A stretch of DNA of 44,144 nt from an uncultured Pantoea sp. (lineage in GTDB: Bacteria > Pseudomonadota > Gammaproteobacteria > Enterobacterales > Enterobacteriaceae). How positions within the stretch are numbered: position 1 is the stretch's first letter; each line of letters starts with the position of its first letter. A program made the translations under genes and the position numbers. The DNA is taken from contig CAJYKU010000032.1 in assembly GCA_913775175.1 (NCBI GenBank), positions 1 through 44,144 of the forward strand, written 5' to 3'. Positions 10,200 to 18,863 of the stretch are shown here, piece after piece. The notes beneath the pieces are model-generated. The model was given only the letters and a program-made list of their open reading frames with translations, did no database searches and was not told the DNA's origin.

Positions 10200-11291
10200 T
10201 CATGATTTGTTGATACCGGCATTATTCCATCTGCGCTTGAGACGGCGGATCATACGCGCCATACGCCAGGCGTGCTTGATGCAATAGCCATATAGCAGAA
10301 ATGCCATCAGGAAGAGAACCAGCATGACCCACTCAGGTATAAATGCCAGATATTCGCCCAGTACACCGATACCCGCCAGCAGCGCGGCCGCCAGCGTAAT
10401 CAGCATAAAGGCCTGACGCGAGGTGAAACCAGCACGCATAATCAGATGATGAATATGCTGACGATCGGCGGAGAAAGGGCTCATGCCCTTGCGCAGTCGA
10501 CGGTACATAATGGCGACCATATCCATCAATGGGATGGCAATCAGCCATAACGCTGTAACTGGCGTGATAGGATGGCTGAGCCCCTGAGTCGTCTCCAGCA
10601 GGATCCAGATAATGGTAAAGCCAATCATGGTGCTGCCGGCGTCGCCCATAAATACTTTGTAGCGCCGTCCCAGAAAGCCCAGATTCAGCAAAATGTAGGG
10701 AATGGTGGCAGCAATCATAGCAAAGCACCACAGTGCAAGGCTGGTCATGCCATCAAAGTAGAGGATGATGCCCATGGCACCAAAGGTCACGCAGGAGAGT
10801 CCGCCCAGTAATCCATCAATACCATCCACCATATTGAACGCATTGATAGCAGCCCAGACGGCAAACAGCGTTAAGACGTAGCCAAATGGTCCCACCACAA
10901 TCTCAACCGGACCAACAATAAAACCAAGACTCAGCAAATAGAGCTTGGCTCCGTACATCATCACAATCGCGATCAGCGCCTGCATACAGGCACGAAACTT
11001 TACGCTGATATCAAAACGGTCGTCCAGCGCACCAACCAGTACCAGCACGCCGGCACACAGCAGATACAACGAACCATTGGGCATGTAAGATTGAGTAATG
11101 AGAAACGCGAAGCACACACCAGCGTAAACGGAAATACCACCGACAAGGGGAATGACACCCTGATGCTTTTTCCTGGCATTAGGTTTATCAACTAATCCGA
11201 TTTTTTTTGCGACCTTACGGGCCATAAAGAGGAATGCCAGAGAGAAGAGAAAAGTTAAACCCAGCTCTGCACCCATAGTGAGTAAATTCAC
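10200..11291 (-). CDS. wecA: UDP-GlcNAc:undecaprenyl-phosphate GlcNAc-1-P transferase WecA
   Basis: Starts ECA (and often O-antigen) synthesis by making Und-PP-GlcNAc. It is a polytopic membrane protein with the family motifs ALDDRFD (Mg-binding Asp pair), NAFNMVDGIDGL, FMGDAGST and the cytoplasmic RQHIHH histidine motif. I place the start at a GTG (11291): a GAGAG ribosome-binding site lies 7 nt upstream and the protein then begins MNLLTM, aligning with E. coli MNLLTV (363 versus 367 residues). A TTG 11 codons upstream keeps the frame open but has no evident site. It is the first gene of the ECA operon. Confidence 0.95.
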   Translation of the reverse strand: MNLLTMGAELGLTFLFSLAFLFMARKVAKKIGLVDKPNARKKHQGVIPLVGGISVYAGVCFAFLITQSYMPNGSLYLLCAGVLVLVGALDDRFDISVKFRACMQALIAIVMMYGAKLYLLSLGFIVGPVEIVVGPFGYVLTLFAVWAAINAFNMVDGIDGLLGGLSCVTFGAMGIILYFDGMTSLALWCFAMIAATIPYILLNLGFLGRRYKVFMGDAGSTMIGFTIIWILLETTQGLSHPITPVTALWLIAIPLMDMVAIMYRRLRKGMSPFSADRQHIHHLIMRAGFTSRQAFMLITLAAALLAGIGVLGEYLAFIPEWVMLVLFLMAFLLYGYCIKHAWRMARMIRRLKRRWNNAGINKS

Positions 11292-11418
11292 ATTAACGCT
11301 CTCAGCTAAAATCGTGGACAACAATAAGCTAAATGTCAGCCATTGCTGTATATCCCTGTCTGAACTTTATCGCAGCGCGTACAACTGCTGAAAAAATCGC
11401 CGCTTTTCTGCCTCAGCC

Positions 11419-11424
11419 ATTATA
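11419..11424 (-). promoter_or_regulatory. Candidate -10 box of the ECA operon promoter
   Basis: A perfect TATAAT is found on the minus strand about 130 nt before wecA and downstream of the rho terminator. No good -35 is seen at 16-18 nt (the sequence there is GATTAG-like). No JUMPstart/ops element was recognised in the leader. Confidence 0.5.
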
Positions 11425-11461
11425 AACGCTTCCTGACTTGCCTAATCCTAATGCGCACAAA

Positions 11462-11489
11462 TAAAAAACGCCACGATAAGCCGTGGCGT
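11462..11489 (-). terminator. Intrinsic terminator of rho
   Basis: On the minus strand the stem ACGCCACG / CGTGGCGT (8 bp, loop of six) is followed by TTTTTTAT. It lies about 60 nt past the rho stop and before the wecA promoter, separating the two units. Confidence 0.9.
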
Positions 11490-11550
11490 CGATCATAAAT
11501 AGTGGCAATTTATTGCCAGCATAACACTGTACTGCTCTACTTTTAGCCGC

Positions 11551-12810
11551 TTACGAGCGCTTCATCATATCGAAGAATTCGTCGTTGGTTTTCGTCATAG
11601 CGAGTTTGTTGATCAGGAACTCCATGGCATCAATCTCACCCATTGGATGAATGATTTTGCGCAGGATCCACATCTTCTGCAGCTCTTCCTGAGATGTCAG
11701 CAACTCTTCTTTACGGGTACCAGAGCGGTTGTAGTCGATTGCCGGGAAGACACGTTTTTCCGCAATTTTACGCGACAGGTGCAGTTCCATGTTACCTGTA
11801 CCTTTAAACTCTTCGTAAATCACTTCATCCATCTTCGAACCGGTATCAACCAGCGCGGTTGCGATAATGGTCAGGCTACCGCCCTCTTCCACATTACGTG
11901 CCGCACCAAAGAAACGTTTTGGACGGTGCAGGGCGTTTGCATCAACACCACCAGTCAGGACTTTACCTGAGGCAGGAACCACGGTGTTGTAAGCGCGCGC
12001 CAGACGGGTAATTGAGTCGAGCAGAATAATGACATCTTTTTTGTGCTCAACCAGGCGTTTGGCTTTTTCAATCACCATTTCAGCAACCTGAACGTGACGT
12101 GATGCTGGCTCATCAAAGGTTGAAGCAATAACTTCACCTTTAACCAGACGCTGCATCTCGGTAACTTCTTCCGGACGCTCGTCAATCAGCAGTACCATCA
12201 GCACGCAATCCGGATGATTGTAGGCGATGCTCTGGGCGATATTCTGCAGCAGCATGGTTTTACCCGCTTTTGGCGGTGCAACAATCAAACCACGCTGGCC
12301 ACGACCGATCGGCGATGCCAGATCCAGTACGCGCGCGGTCAAATCTTCCGTGGAGCCATTACCCCGCTCCATACGCAGACGGCTGTTGGCGTGCAGCGGC
12401 GTAAGGTTTTCAAACAGAATCTTACTACGGGCGTTTTCCGGCTTGTCGTAGTTAACTTCATTAACTTTCAACAGTGCAAAATAGCGCTCACCCTCTTTTG
12501 GCGGGCGAATTTTGCCAGCGATAGTATCACCAGTACGAAGGTTAAAGCGGCGGATTTGGCTGGGAGAAACGTAGATATCATCGGGACCGGCGAGGTAGGA
12601 GCTGTCTCCGGAACGGAGGAAACCAAATCCGTCCTGCAATATCTCCAGCACGCCATCACCAAAGATGTCTTCGCCGCTCTTCGCATGTTGTTTGAGGATG
12701 GCGAAAATGATGTCCTGTTTGCGCATACGCGCCAGGTTTTCCAGCCCCATATTTTCGCCGAGAGTAATCAGCTCAGAAACCGGCGTATTCTTTAATTCGG
12801 TAAGATTCAT
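11551..12810 (-). CDS. rho: Transcription termination factor Rho
   Basis: Hexameric ATP-dependent RNA translocase that ends transcription at Rho-dependent sites. The 419 residues equal the E. coli length. The N-terminal Rho-N helical domain starts [15 protein letters not shown]. The RNA-binding cold-shock-like domain contains [13 protein letters not shown] and [13 protein letters not shown]. The ATPase core has the P-loop APPKAGKT, the Walker B region [12 protein letters not shown], and the Q/R-loop region around [25 protein letters not shown]. The upstream leader is about 240 nt long, compatible with the autoregulation known for rho. Confidence 0.98.
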   Translation of the reverse strand: MNLTELKNTPVSELITLGENMGLENLARMRKQDIIFAILKQHAKSGEDIFGDGVLEILQDGFGFLRSGDSSYLAGPDDIYVSPSQIRRFNLRTGDTIAGKIRPPKEGERYFALLKVNEVNYDKPENARSKILFENLTPLHANSRLRMERGNGSTEDLTARVLDLASPIGRGQRGLIVAPPKAGKTMLLQNIAQSIAYNHPDCVLMVLLIDERPEEVTEMQRLVKGEVIASTFDEPASRHVQVAEMVIEKAKRLVEHKKDVIILLDSITRLARAYNTVVPASGKVLTGGVDANALHRPKRFFGAARNVEEGGSLTIIATALVDTGSKMDEVIYEEFKGTGNMELHLSRKIAEKRVFPAIDYNRSGTRKEELLTSQEELQKMWILRKIIHPMGEIDAMEFLINKLAMTKTNDEFFDMMKRS

Positions 12811-13053
12811 AGTGATGGGTTCTTAAACTCGGGGTAATTCTCGAAATGATTGTCGTGAATGGTATGGCAAAAATTCCATGCCTGTTAATGGCTCTTTTTC
12901 AACGCTGCTCAACGATTATCGTCAGATATGGCGATAGGAAACGAGAGACGGTCGAAAGGTGATGCCGGGTATGCTAGCCGTCAGATTGCCAAACCACAAA
13001 AACGTTCAATTCGAGCGGGGTCTGACAAGGGAAATCTTTAGATGCAAACTACA

Positions 13054-13082
13054 AAGGTAAGTGCGTAATGCAGTATCGTCAA
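13054..13082 (-). promoter_or_regulatory. Probable rho promoter
   Basis: TTGACG (13077-13082), a 17-nt spacer and TACCTT (13054-13059) on the minus strand, in the place where the E. coli rho promoter lies. The rest of the 344-nt gap between rho and trxA holds a long leader and the hairpin at 13106-13139. I saw no convincing rhoL peptide in it. Confidence 0.6.
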
Positions 13083-13105
13083 ATTAGCACGACTGATTAG
13101 CGACG

Positions 13106-13139
13106 TCCAGCAGTGGTGAAAAAATTCACCACTGCTGGA
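13106..13139 (-). other. Perfect 15-bp hairpin downstream of trxA
   Basis: TCCAGCAGTGGTGAA and its exact complement are separated by AAAA (TTTT on the minus strand). The stem starts 16 nt after the trxA stop. There is no U-tract after it on either strand, so it looks more like an mRNA 3'-end or processing stem than a classic terminator. Confidence 0.7.
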
Positions 13140-13154
13140 TTGCGCATCGTGCGC

Positions 13155-13487
13155 TTACGCCAGATTGGCGTTCAGGAACTCTTTCAGCTGACCTTTGGAC
13201 AGCGCACCCACTTTGGTTGCCGCCACTTCGCCGTTTTTGAACAGCAGCAGGGTCGGGATACCACGGATGCCATACTTCGGCGCAGTACCTGGATTTTCGT
13301 CGATATTCAGCTTCGCGATGGTGAGCTTACCTTCGTACTCTTCTGCGACTTCATCAAGAATCGGGGCGATCATTTTGCAAGGACCACACCACTCAGCCCA
13401 AAAGTCGACCAGGGTAACACCCTCGGCTTTCAGCACGTCAGTGTCGAAACTATCATCGGTGAGGTGAACGATTTTATCGCTGCTCAT
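13155..13487 (-). CDS. trxA: Thioredoxin 1
   Basis: Small redox protein that reduces disulphides in cytoplasmic partners such as ribonucleotide reductase and PAPS reductase. With the ATG at 13487 it has 110 residues (E. coli 109). The active site WCGPC occupies residues 33-37, and the cis-proline block [11 protein letters not shown] and C-terminal [11 protein letters not shown] follow. The start is fixed by a GGAG site 6 nt upstream. An ATG four codons earlier lacks one. It is divergent from rhlB across a short shared promoter region. Confidence 0.98.
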   Translation of the reverse strand: MSSDKIVHLTDDSFDTDVLKAEGVTLVDFWAEWCGPCKMIAPILDEVAEEYEGKLTIAKLNIDENPGTAPKYGIRGIPTLLLFKNGEVAATKVGALSKGQLKEFLNANLA

Positions 13488-13530
13488 GTTTAACTCCAAA
13501 GATTATGCCTGGCGAATTGGCGTAAAATAT

Positions 13531-13542
13531 ACCAACGTTGGT
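13531..13542. promoter_or_regulatory. 12-bp perfect palindrome between divergent trxA and rhlB
   Basis: ACCAACGTTGGT lies between a trxA -10-like TATATT (minus strand, 13526-13531) and a TTGACT (plus strand, 13542-13547) that could serve as an rhlB -35. The position suggests an operator, but no regulator was recognised. Confidence 0.35.
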
Positions 13543-13603
13543 TGACTTTATTTCATCGGATACGCTTTCGTAAAGCGATAGTAAGCTGATATTCTACCAC
13601 ACT

Positions 13604-14905
13604 ATGAGCAAAACACACTTAACCGAACAGAAGTTTTCCGACTTCGCCCTGCACCCTCAGGTCGTGGAAGCCCTTGATAAAAAAGGCTTTCAGCACTGCA
13701 CGCCAATTCAGGCGCTCGCATTGCCTTTTGCGCTTTCAGGGCGTGATGTTGCGGGTCAGGCGCAAACCGGTACTGGCAAAACGATGGCGTTTCTGACGTC
13801 AACGTTTCATTATCTTCTATCTCACCCTGCTGCCGAAGGGCGTCAGGTGAACCAGCCGCGCGCGCTGATCATGGCACCAACGCGCGAACTGGCGGTACAG
13901 ATTCATGCCGACGCAGAGCCGCTGGCGCAGACGACCGGCCTGAAGCTGGGACTCGCTTATGGCGGGGATGGCTATGACAAACAGCTCAAAGTACTGGCTG
14001 ACGGTGTTGATATCCTGGTAGGCACCACCGGACGGCTGATTGATTATGCCAAACAGAACCATATTAACCTGGGCGCGATTCAGGTCGTGGTGCTGGATGA
14101 AGCCGATCGCATGTTTGATCTTGGCTTTATCAAAGATATTCGCTGGCTGTTCCGCCGTATGCCGCCTGCTACGCAGCGCCTGAGCATGCTGTTCTCCGCA
14201 ACGCTCTCATATCGGGTGCGGGAACTGGCGTTTGAACATATGAACAATGCTGAATATGTGGAAGTGGAACCGGAGCAAAAAACCGGCCACCGGATCAAAG
14301 AAGAGCTTTTCTATCCGTCAAACGAAGAGAAAATGCGTCTGCTGCAAACGCTGGTTGAAGAAGAGTGGCCCGATCGTGCCATTATTTTTGCTAACACCAA
14401 ATATCGCTGTGAAGATATCTGGGGACATTTAGCCGCAGATGGTCATCGTGTTGGCTTGCTTACCGGCGATGTGCCGCAGAAAAAACGCCTGCGAATTCTT
14501 GATGATTTCACTAAAGGTGACGTCGATATTCTGGTCGCCACCGATGTGGCAGCACGCGGCCTGCATATTCCGGCGGTAACGCACGTCTTTAACTACGACT
14601 TACCGGACGATCGCGAAGATTACGTTCACCGCATCGGTCGTACCGGTCGTGCCGGAGCCAGCGGTCACTCAATCAGTCTGGCATGTGAAGAGTATGCGCT
14701 CAATCTGCCTGCGATTGAAGAGTATATTGGTCACGGCATTCCGGTTAGCAAATATAACAGCGACGCCCTGCTGAACGATCTGCCACCGGCCAAACGTCTG
14801 CAGCGTAATCGCTCTGGCAACAACCAGCGTCGCAGTGGTAGCGGTGGCAACAATAATCGCCGCAGTGGTGCGCCACGCAACCATAACCGTAAACGTTCAG
14901 GTTAA
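13604..14905 (+). CDS. rhlB: ATP-dependent RNA helicase RhlB
   Basis: DEAD-box helicase of the RNA degradosome, where it unwinds RNA for RNase E and PNPase. The 433 residues (E. coli 421) show the Q motif FQHCTPIQ, motif [14 protein letters not shown], motif II DEAD ([10 protein letters not shown]), motif III SAT, and motif [12 protein letters not shown]. The C-terminal tail from about residue 395 is rich in Arg, Asn, Ser and Gly (RRSG and NNRR repeats), typical of the RNA-binding tail and slightly longer than in E. coli. gppA follows 7 nt after the stop, as in E. coli. Confidence 0.97.
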   Translation: MSKTHLTEQKFSDFALHPQVVEALDKKGFQHCTPIQALALPFALSGRDVAGQAQTGTGKTMAFLTSTFHYLLSHPAAEGRQVNQPRALIMAPTRELAVQIHADAEPLAQTTGLKLGLAYGGDGYDKQLKVLADGVDILVGTTGRLIDYAKQNHINLGAIQVVVLDEADRMFDLGFIKDIRWLFRRMPPATQRLSMLFSATLSYRVRELAFEHMNNAEYVEVEPEQKTGHRIKEELFYPSNEEKMRLLQTLVEEEWPDRAIIFANTKYRCEDIWGHLAADGHRVGLLTGDVPQKKRLRILDDFTKGDVDILVATDVAARGLHIPAVTHVFNYDLPDDREDYVHRIGRTGRAGASGHSISLACEEYALNLPAIEEYIGHGIPVSKYNSDALLNDLPPAKRLQRNRSGNNQRRSGSGGNNNRRSGAPRNHNRKRSG

Positions 14906-14912
14906 GTCACTC

Positions 14913-16397
14913 ATGCTCAGCGCATCATCACTTTATGCAGCAATCGACCTTGGGTCTAACAGCTTTCATATGCTGGTGGTGCGCGAAGTCTCGGGCAGTA
15001 TTCAGACCGTCGCGCGTATTAAACGCAAAGTTCGGCTGGCTGCGGGGCTGGATGCACAAAATCAGCTTTCAGCAGAGGCGATGCAGCGCGGCTGGCAGTG
15101 TCTGAGGCTCTTCTCTGAGCAGGTGCAGGATATTCCGCTGGCGCAGATACGCGTGGTGGCAACCGCTACGCTGCGTATCGCAGATAACGCCCACACCTTT
15201 CTGACTACGGCAGAAGCGATCCTTGGCTGTCCGGTAAATGTTATCAGCGGTGAGGAAGAGGCACGTCTGATTTATCAGGGCGTTGCGCATACCACCGGCG
15301 GTTCCGATCAGCGTCTGGTCGTGGATATTGGCGGTGGCAGCACCGAACTGGTTACCGGCGAAGGCTCGCACGCTACCCGGTTATTTAGCCTGTCGATGGG
15401 CTGTGTGACCTGGCTGGAACGTTTTTTCAGCGATCGTCATCTGGCGCAGGAGAACTTTGCCCGGGCAGAAGAGGCGGCACGCGATATTTTGCGTCCGGTA
15501 GCAGCAGCGCTGCAGGAAAAAGGCTGGCAGGTCTGTGTAGGTGCCTCTGGTACCGTGCAAGCGCTACAGGAGATCATGGTCGCGCAGGGCATGGATGAGC
15601 GTATCACCCTGAATAAACTTCAGCAGCTTCGTCAGCGAGCCATTCAGTGCGGCAAGCTGGAGGAGCTGGAAATTGAAGGGCTGACGCTGGAGCGGGCGCT
15701 GGTGTTTCCCAGCGGCTTATCAATTCTTATCGCTATCTTCAATGAGCTGAAAATTGACAGCATGACGCTGGCTGGTGGCGCGCTGCGTGAAGGGCTGGTC
15801 TACGGTATGCTTCATCTGCCGATTGATCGCGATATTCGCAGCCGCACTCTGCATAATGTACAGCGCCGCTTTTCTATCGATGTGGAACAGGCAAGCCGGG
15901 TACGCCAGCTGGCAGAGCGTTTTTTTCAGCAAGTCAGCCAGCAATGGAAACTCGATCAGCGCTGTCACGATCTGCTGCTGAGCGCCTGCGCCGTACATGA
16001 AATTGGCCTGAGCGTCGATTTTCGTCAGGCTCCGCAGCACGCGGCCTATCTGATCCGCCATCTCGATCTGCCGGGTTTTACGCCCGCACAGAAAAAAGTG
16101 CTGGCCTGTCTGCTGCAGAATCAGAGCGGTAATATCGACCTGGCGCTGCTGGCGCAGCAAAATGCGGTGCCACCACGTATGGCTGAGCGGCTTAGCCGCT
16201 TACTGCGCCTGGCGATCCTCTTTTCTACCCGCCGCCGTGACGATACGCTGCCTGCGGTGCAGCTGGAGGCAGAAGAGGATACACTGCACCTGACGCTGCC
16301 AGCGGGCTGGCTGGAGGAGCATCCACTCCGCGCTGAGCTGCTGGAGCAGGAGAGCCACTATCAGTCCTATGTGCACTGGCAACTGACTATCTCGTAA
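14913..16397 (+). CDS. gppA: Guanosine-5'-triphosphate,3'-diphosphate pyrophosphatase GppA
   Basis: Converts pppGpp to ppGpp in the stringent response and can also degrade polyphosphate. It belongs to the Ppx/GppA branch of the ASKHA fold. Near the N-terminus is [15 protein letters not shown]. Further blocks are [38 protein letters not shown] and [12 protein letters not shown]. From the ATG at 14913 it has 494 residues, the E. coli length. The open frame extends upstream into rhlB, but that part lacks similarity. It is co-transcribed with rhlB. Confidence 0.97.
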   Translation: MLSASSLYAAIDLGSNSFHMLVVREVSGSIQTVARIKRKVRLAAGLDAQNQLSAEAMQRGWQCLRLFSEQVQDIPLAQIRVVATATLRIADNAHTFLTTAEAILGCPVNVISGEEEARLIYQGVAHTTGGSDQRLVVDIGGGSTELVTGEGSHATRLFSLSMGCVTWLERFFSDRHLAQENFARAEEAARDILRPVAAALQEKGWQVCVGASGTVQALQEIMVAQGMDERITLNKLQQLRQRAIQCGKLEELEIEGLTLERALVFPSGLSILIAIFNELKIDSMTLAGGALREGLVYGMLHLPIDRDIRSRTLHNVQRRFSIDVEQASRVRQLAERFFQQVSQQWKLDQRCHDLLLSACAVHEIGLSVDFRQAPQHAAYLIRHLDLPGFTPAQKKVLACLLQNQSGNIDLALLAQQNAVPPRMAERLSRLLRLAILFSTRRRDDTLPAVQLEAEEDTLHLTLPAGWLEEHPLRAELLEQESHYQSYVHWQLTIS

Positions 16398-16405
16398 CAG
16401 ACTCT

Positions 16406-16461
16406 GTTGCGCTAACTCAACGGCGTTAAAACACTTCTGTTATACGCTGGTTTAGCGCAAC
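16406..16461. other. Inverted repeat between gppA and rep
   Basis: GTTGCGCTAA and TTAGCGCAAC form a 10-bp perfect match with a 36-nt loop between the converging gppA and rep genes. No U-tract is seen on either strand. It may be a weak bidirectional end signal. Confidence 0.3.
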
Positions 16462-16482
16462 TCTTCTGCTGCGGTTATCTGG

Positions 16483-18504
16483 CTACCCTTTTTTCGCATT
16501 TGCCAGCATCGCGCGCAATCCGGCGACGCGCGTCTGACCGGTTTTAACCCGCTCTTCCGCACTGATCGCTTTTTTCTCATGCTCCCACACCACATCATCC
16601 TGCGGCAGTTCCAGCAGAAAGCGGCTCGGTTCCGGCCGCATCAGCTCTCCATACTGACGCCGCTCGCGGCACAGTGTAAAGGTCAGCTCTTTCTGCGCCC
16701 GGGTGATCCCGACATAAGCGAGTCGTCGCTCCTCTTCGATATTGTTTTCATCAATACTGCTCTGATGCGGTAGTAATCCCTCTTCCATGCCCACCAGGTA
16801 GACATAGGGAAACTCCAGACCTTTTGACGCGTGCAGCGTCATCAGCTGAACCTGATCAAGATCTTCATCGCTTTCGCCGCGTTCCATCATATCGCGCAGC
16901 GTGAAACGCGTAACAACCTGTGCCAGCGTCATAGGTTCATTAAGCTCATCGCCCTCCAGCATCTCTGTCATCCACTGAAACAGCGTATTGACGTTCTTCA
17001 TGCGCATCTCTGCCGCTTTCGGGCTGCCAGAGGTCTCAAACAGCCAGCTCTGATAATCAATACCCTGAATCAGATCGCGTACCGCACTAATCGGCTCACG
17101 CTCCGTCAGTGCAATAATCTCATTCAGCCAGTGCGTAAAACGCTGCAGATGCTCAAGACCCCGGCCGCTCAGCGTCTGAGCTAATCCCATATCAAAACTG
17201 GCGTTGAACAGGCTTTTGTTACGCAATGTGGCCCACTCTCCCAGCTTTTGCAGCGTGGCCGGGCCGATTTCGCGTCGCGGCGTGTTCACAATTCGCAGGA
17301 AAGCGCTGTCATCTTCCTGATTAGTGAGTACGCGCAGATAAGCCAGCAGATCCTTGATCTCCGGTCGCGAGAAAAAAGAGGTGCCGCCAGAGATACGATA
17401 GGGAATGCGGTTCTGCATCAGCAGTTTTTCAAACACACGTGACTGATGATTACCGCGATAGAGAATGGCGTAATCTTTATACTGGGTGCGATTGATAAAG
17501 TGGTGCGCAATCAGCTCTCCGGTTACACGCTCCGCTTCATGCTCTTCGTTATTGGCACTCAGCACTTTTAGCGGATCGCCGATACCCAGTTCAGAGAAAA
17601 GTCGTTTCTCAAACACATGCGGATTGTTGGCAATCAGTATGTTAGCCGCTTTCAGAATACGTTGCGAAGAGCGATAGTTCTGCTCCAGCTTCACCACCTC
17701 CAGTGCCGGAAAATCCTCTTTGAGCAGCACTAAATTTTGCGGCCGCGCACCGCGCCACGAGTAAATCGACTGATCGTCGTCGCCAACCACAGTGAAGCGC
17801 GCCCGCGCCCCTACCAGCAGCTTCACCAGCTCATACTGGCTGGTGTTGGTATCCTGATACTCATCCACCAGCAAATAACGGATACGCTGCTGCCAGCGCT
17901 CACGCACCGCCTCATTACGCTGTAGCAGCAGCGTTGGCAACCGGATAAGATCGTCAAAATCCAGTACGTTGCACGATTTCAGGTGCTCATCATAGAGCTG
18001 ATAGCAGTGCGCAAAAATACGATCGCGCGGCAGCGTTGCCTGTGCCGCCGCCCCCTGTGGATCGATCAGATCGTTTTTCCAGCCGGAGATCGCGCTTATC
18101 AGCTGCTGTAGCTGGGTTTTATCCTCTTCCAGCCACTGACTGGTTAAATCTTTAAGCAGCGCCAGCTGATCCTGATCGTCAAACAGTGAAAAGCTCGATT
18201 TCATGCCAAGTGCGGCATATTCGCGCTTAATAATCTCCAGACCAAGCGTATGGAAAGTTGAGATCATCAGGCCACGTGCCTCTTTGCGCCCCAGCGTTTG
18301 CGCCACGCGCTCTTTCATTTCGCGCGATGCTTTATTGGTAAACGTCACCGCGGCAATATGGCGTGCCTGATAACCGCATGTCCGGATCAGGTGAGCAATC
18401 TTATTGGTGATTACGCGGGTTTTACCGGAACCTGCGCCAGCCAGCACCAGGCAGGGGCCGGTGACAAATTCCACAGCACGCTGTTGACCGGGATTTAAAC
18501 GCAT
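16483..18504 (-). CDS. rep: ATP-dependent DNA helicase Rep
   Basis: 3'-5' superfamily 1A helicase that helps replication forks pass bound proteins, chiefly transcription complexes. The 673 residues equal the E. coli length. Motifs in order: Walker A GAGSGKT near residue 25, [10 protein letters not shown] (Ia), [10 protein letters not shown] (II), [13 protein letters not shown] (III), LEQNYRSS (IV), [17 protein letters not shown] (V) and [14 protein letters not shown] (VI). It lies convergent to gppA and divergent from ppiC, as in E. coli. Confidence 0.98.
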   Translation of the reverse strand: MRLNPGQQRAVEFVTGPCLVLAGAGSGKTRVITNKIAHLIRTCGYQARHIAAVTFTNKASREMKERVAQTLGRKEARGLMISTFHTLGLEIIKREYAALGMKSSFSLFDDQDQLALLKDLTSQWLEEDKTQLQQLISAISGWKNDLIDPQGAAAQATLPRDRIFAHCYQLYDEHLKSCNVLDFDDLIRLPTLLLQRNEAVRERWQQRIRYLLVDEYQDTNTSQYELVKLLVGARARFTVVGDDDQSIYSWRGARPQNLVLLKEDFPALEVVKLEQNYRSSQRILKAANILIANNPHVFEKRLFSELGIGDPLKVLSANNEEHEAERVTGELIAHHFINRTQYKDYAILYRGNHQSRVFEKLLMQNRIPYRISGGTSFFSRPEIKDLLAYLRVLTNQEDDSAFLRIVNTPRREIGPATLQKLGEWATLRNKSLFNASFDMGLAQTLSGRGLEHLQRFTHWLNEIIALTEREPISAVRDLIQGIDYQSWLFETSGSPKAAEMRMKNVNTLFQWMTEMLEGDELNEPMTLAQVVTRFTLRDMMERGESDEDLDQVQLMTLHASKGLEFPYVYLVGMEEGLLPHQSSIDENNIEEERRLAYVGITRAQKELTFTLCRERRQYGELMRPEPSRFLLELPQDDVVWEHEKKAISAEERVKTGQTRVAGLRAMLANAKKG

Positions 18505-18521
18505 ATTGACATTTCACTCAG

Positions 18522-18549
18522 TTGGATCAGAAAAAAAGAACGCTATAAT
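18522..18549 (+). promoter_or_regulatory. ppiC promoter
   Basis: TTGGAT (18522-18527), a 16-nt A-rich spacer and a perfect TATAAT (18544-18549) are followed by a GC-rich start region, about 25 nt before the ppiC ribosome-binding site. Confidence 0.7.
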
Positions 18550-18581
18550 GCGGCGCACATTATACATAGTGAGACCTGATG

Positions 18582-18863
18582 ATGGCGAAAACCGCAGCAG
18601 CTTTACATATCCTCGTGAAAGAGGAAGCTCAGGCCAAATCTCTGCTGGCGCAGCTGGAAAAAGGCGGCAATTTTCAGCAACTGGCAAAAAAACATTCGAC
18701 CTGCCCTTCCGGGCGCAACGGTGGTGATCTGGGCGAGTTTCGTCAGGGACAGATGGTGCCAGCCTTTGATAAAGCGGTCTTCACCTGCCCGCTTCTGAAA
18801 CCGTACGGGCCGGTGAAAACCGCATTTGGCTATCACATCATTAAGGTGCTGTGGCGCAGCTGA
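18582..18863 (+). CDS. ppiC: Parvulin-type peptidyl-prolyl isomerase PpiC
   Basis: Catalyses cis-trans isomerisation of peptidyl-prolyl bonds in the cytoplasm. The single parvulin domain of 93 residues shows [38 protein letters not shown] and the C-terminal FGYHIIKV, all typical. Two ATGs stand in tandem; I prefer the second (18582) because MAKTAAAL matches E. coli and GAGA is 7 nt upstream. The TGA stop is directly followed by the opposing yhjG stop. In E. coli ppiC is next to ilvC instead, so a rearrangement end lies here. Confidence 0.96.
   Translation: MAKTAAALHILVKEEAQAKSLLAQLEKGGNFQQLAKKHSTCPSGRNGGDLGEFRQGQMVPAFDKAVFTCPLLKPYGPVKTAFGYHIIKVLWRS

Noticed and set aside
11292..11461. JUMPstart/ops element for RfaH upstream of the ECA operon
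   Set aside because: No GGCGGTAG core was found in the leader.
12922..12999. 25-codon TTG-started reading in the rho leader as a possible rhoL
   Set aside because: No ribosome-binding site and little resemblance to E. coli RhoL.
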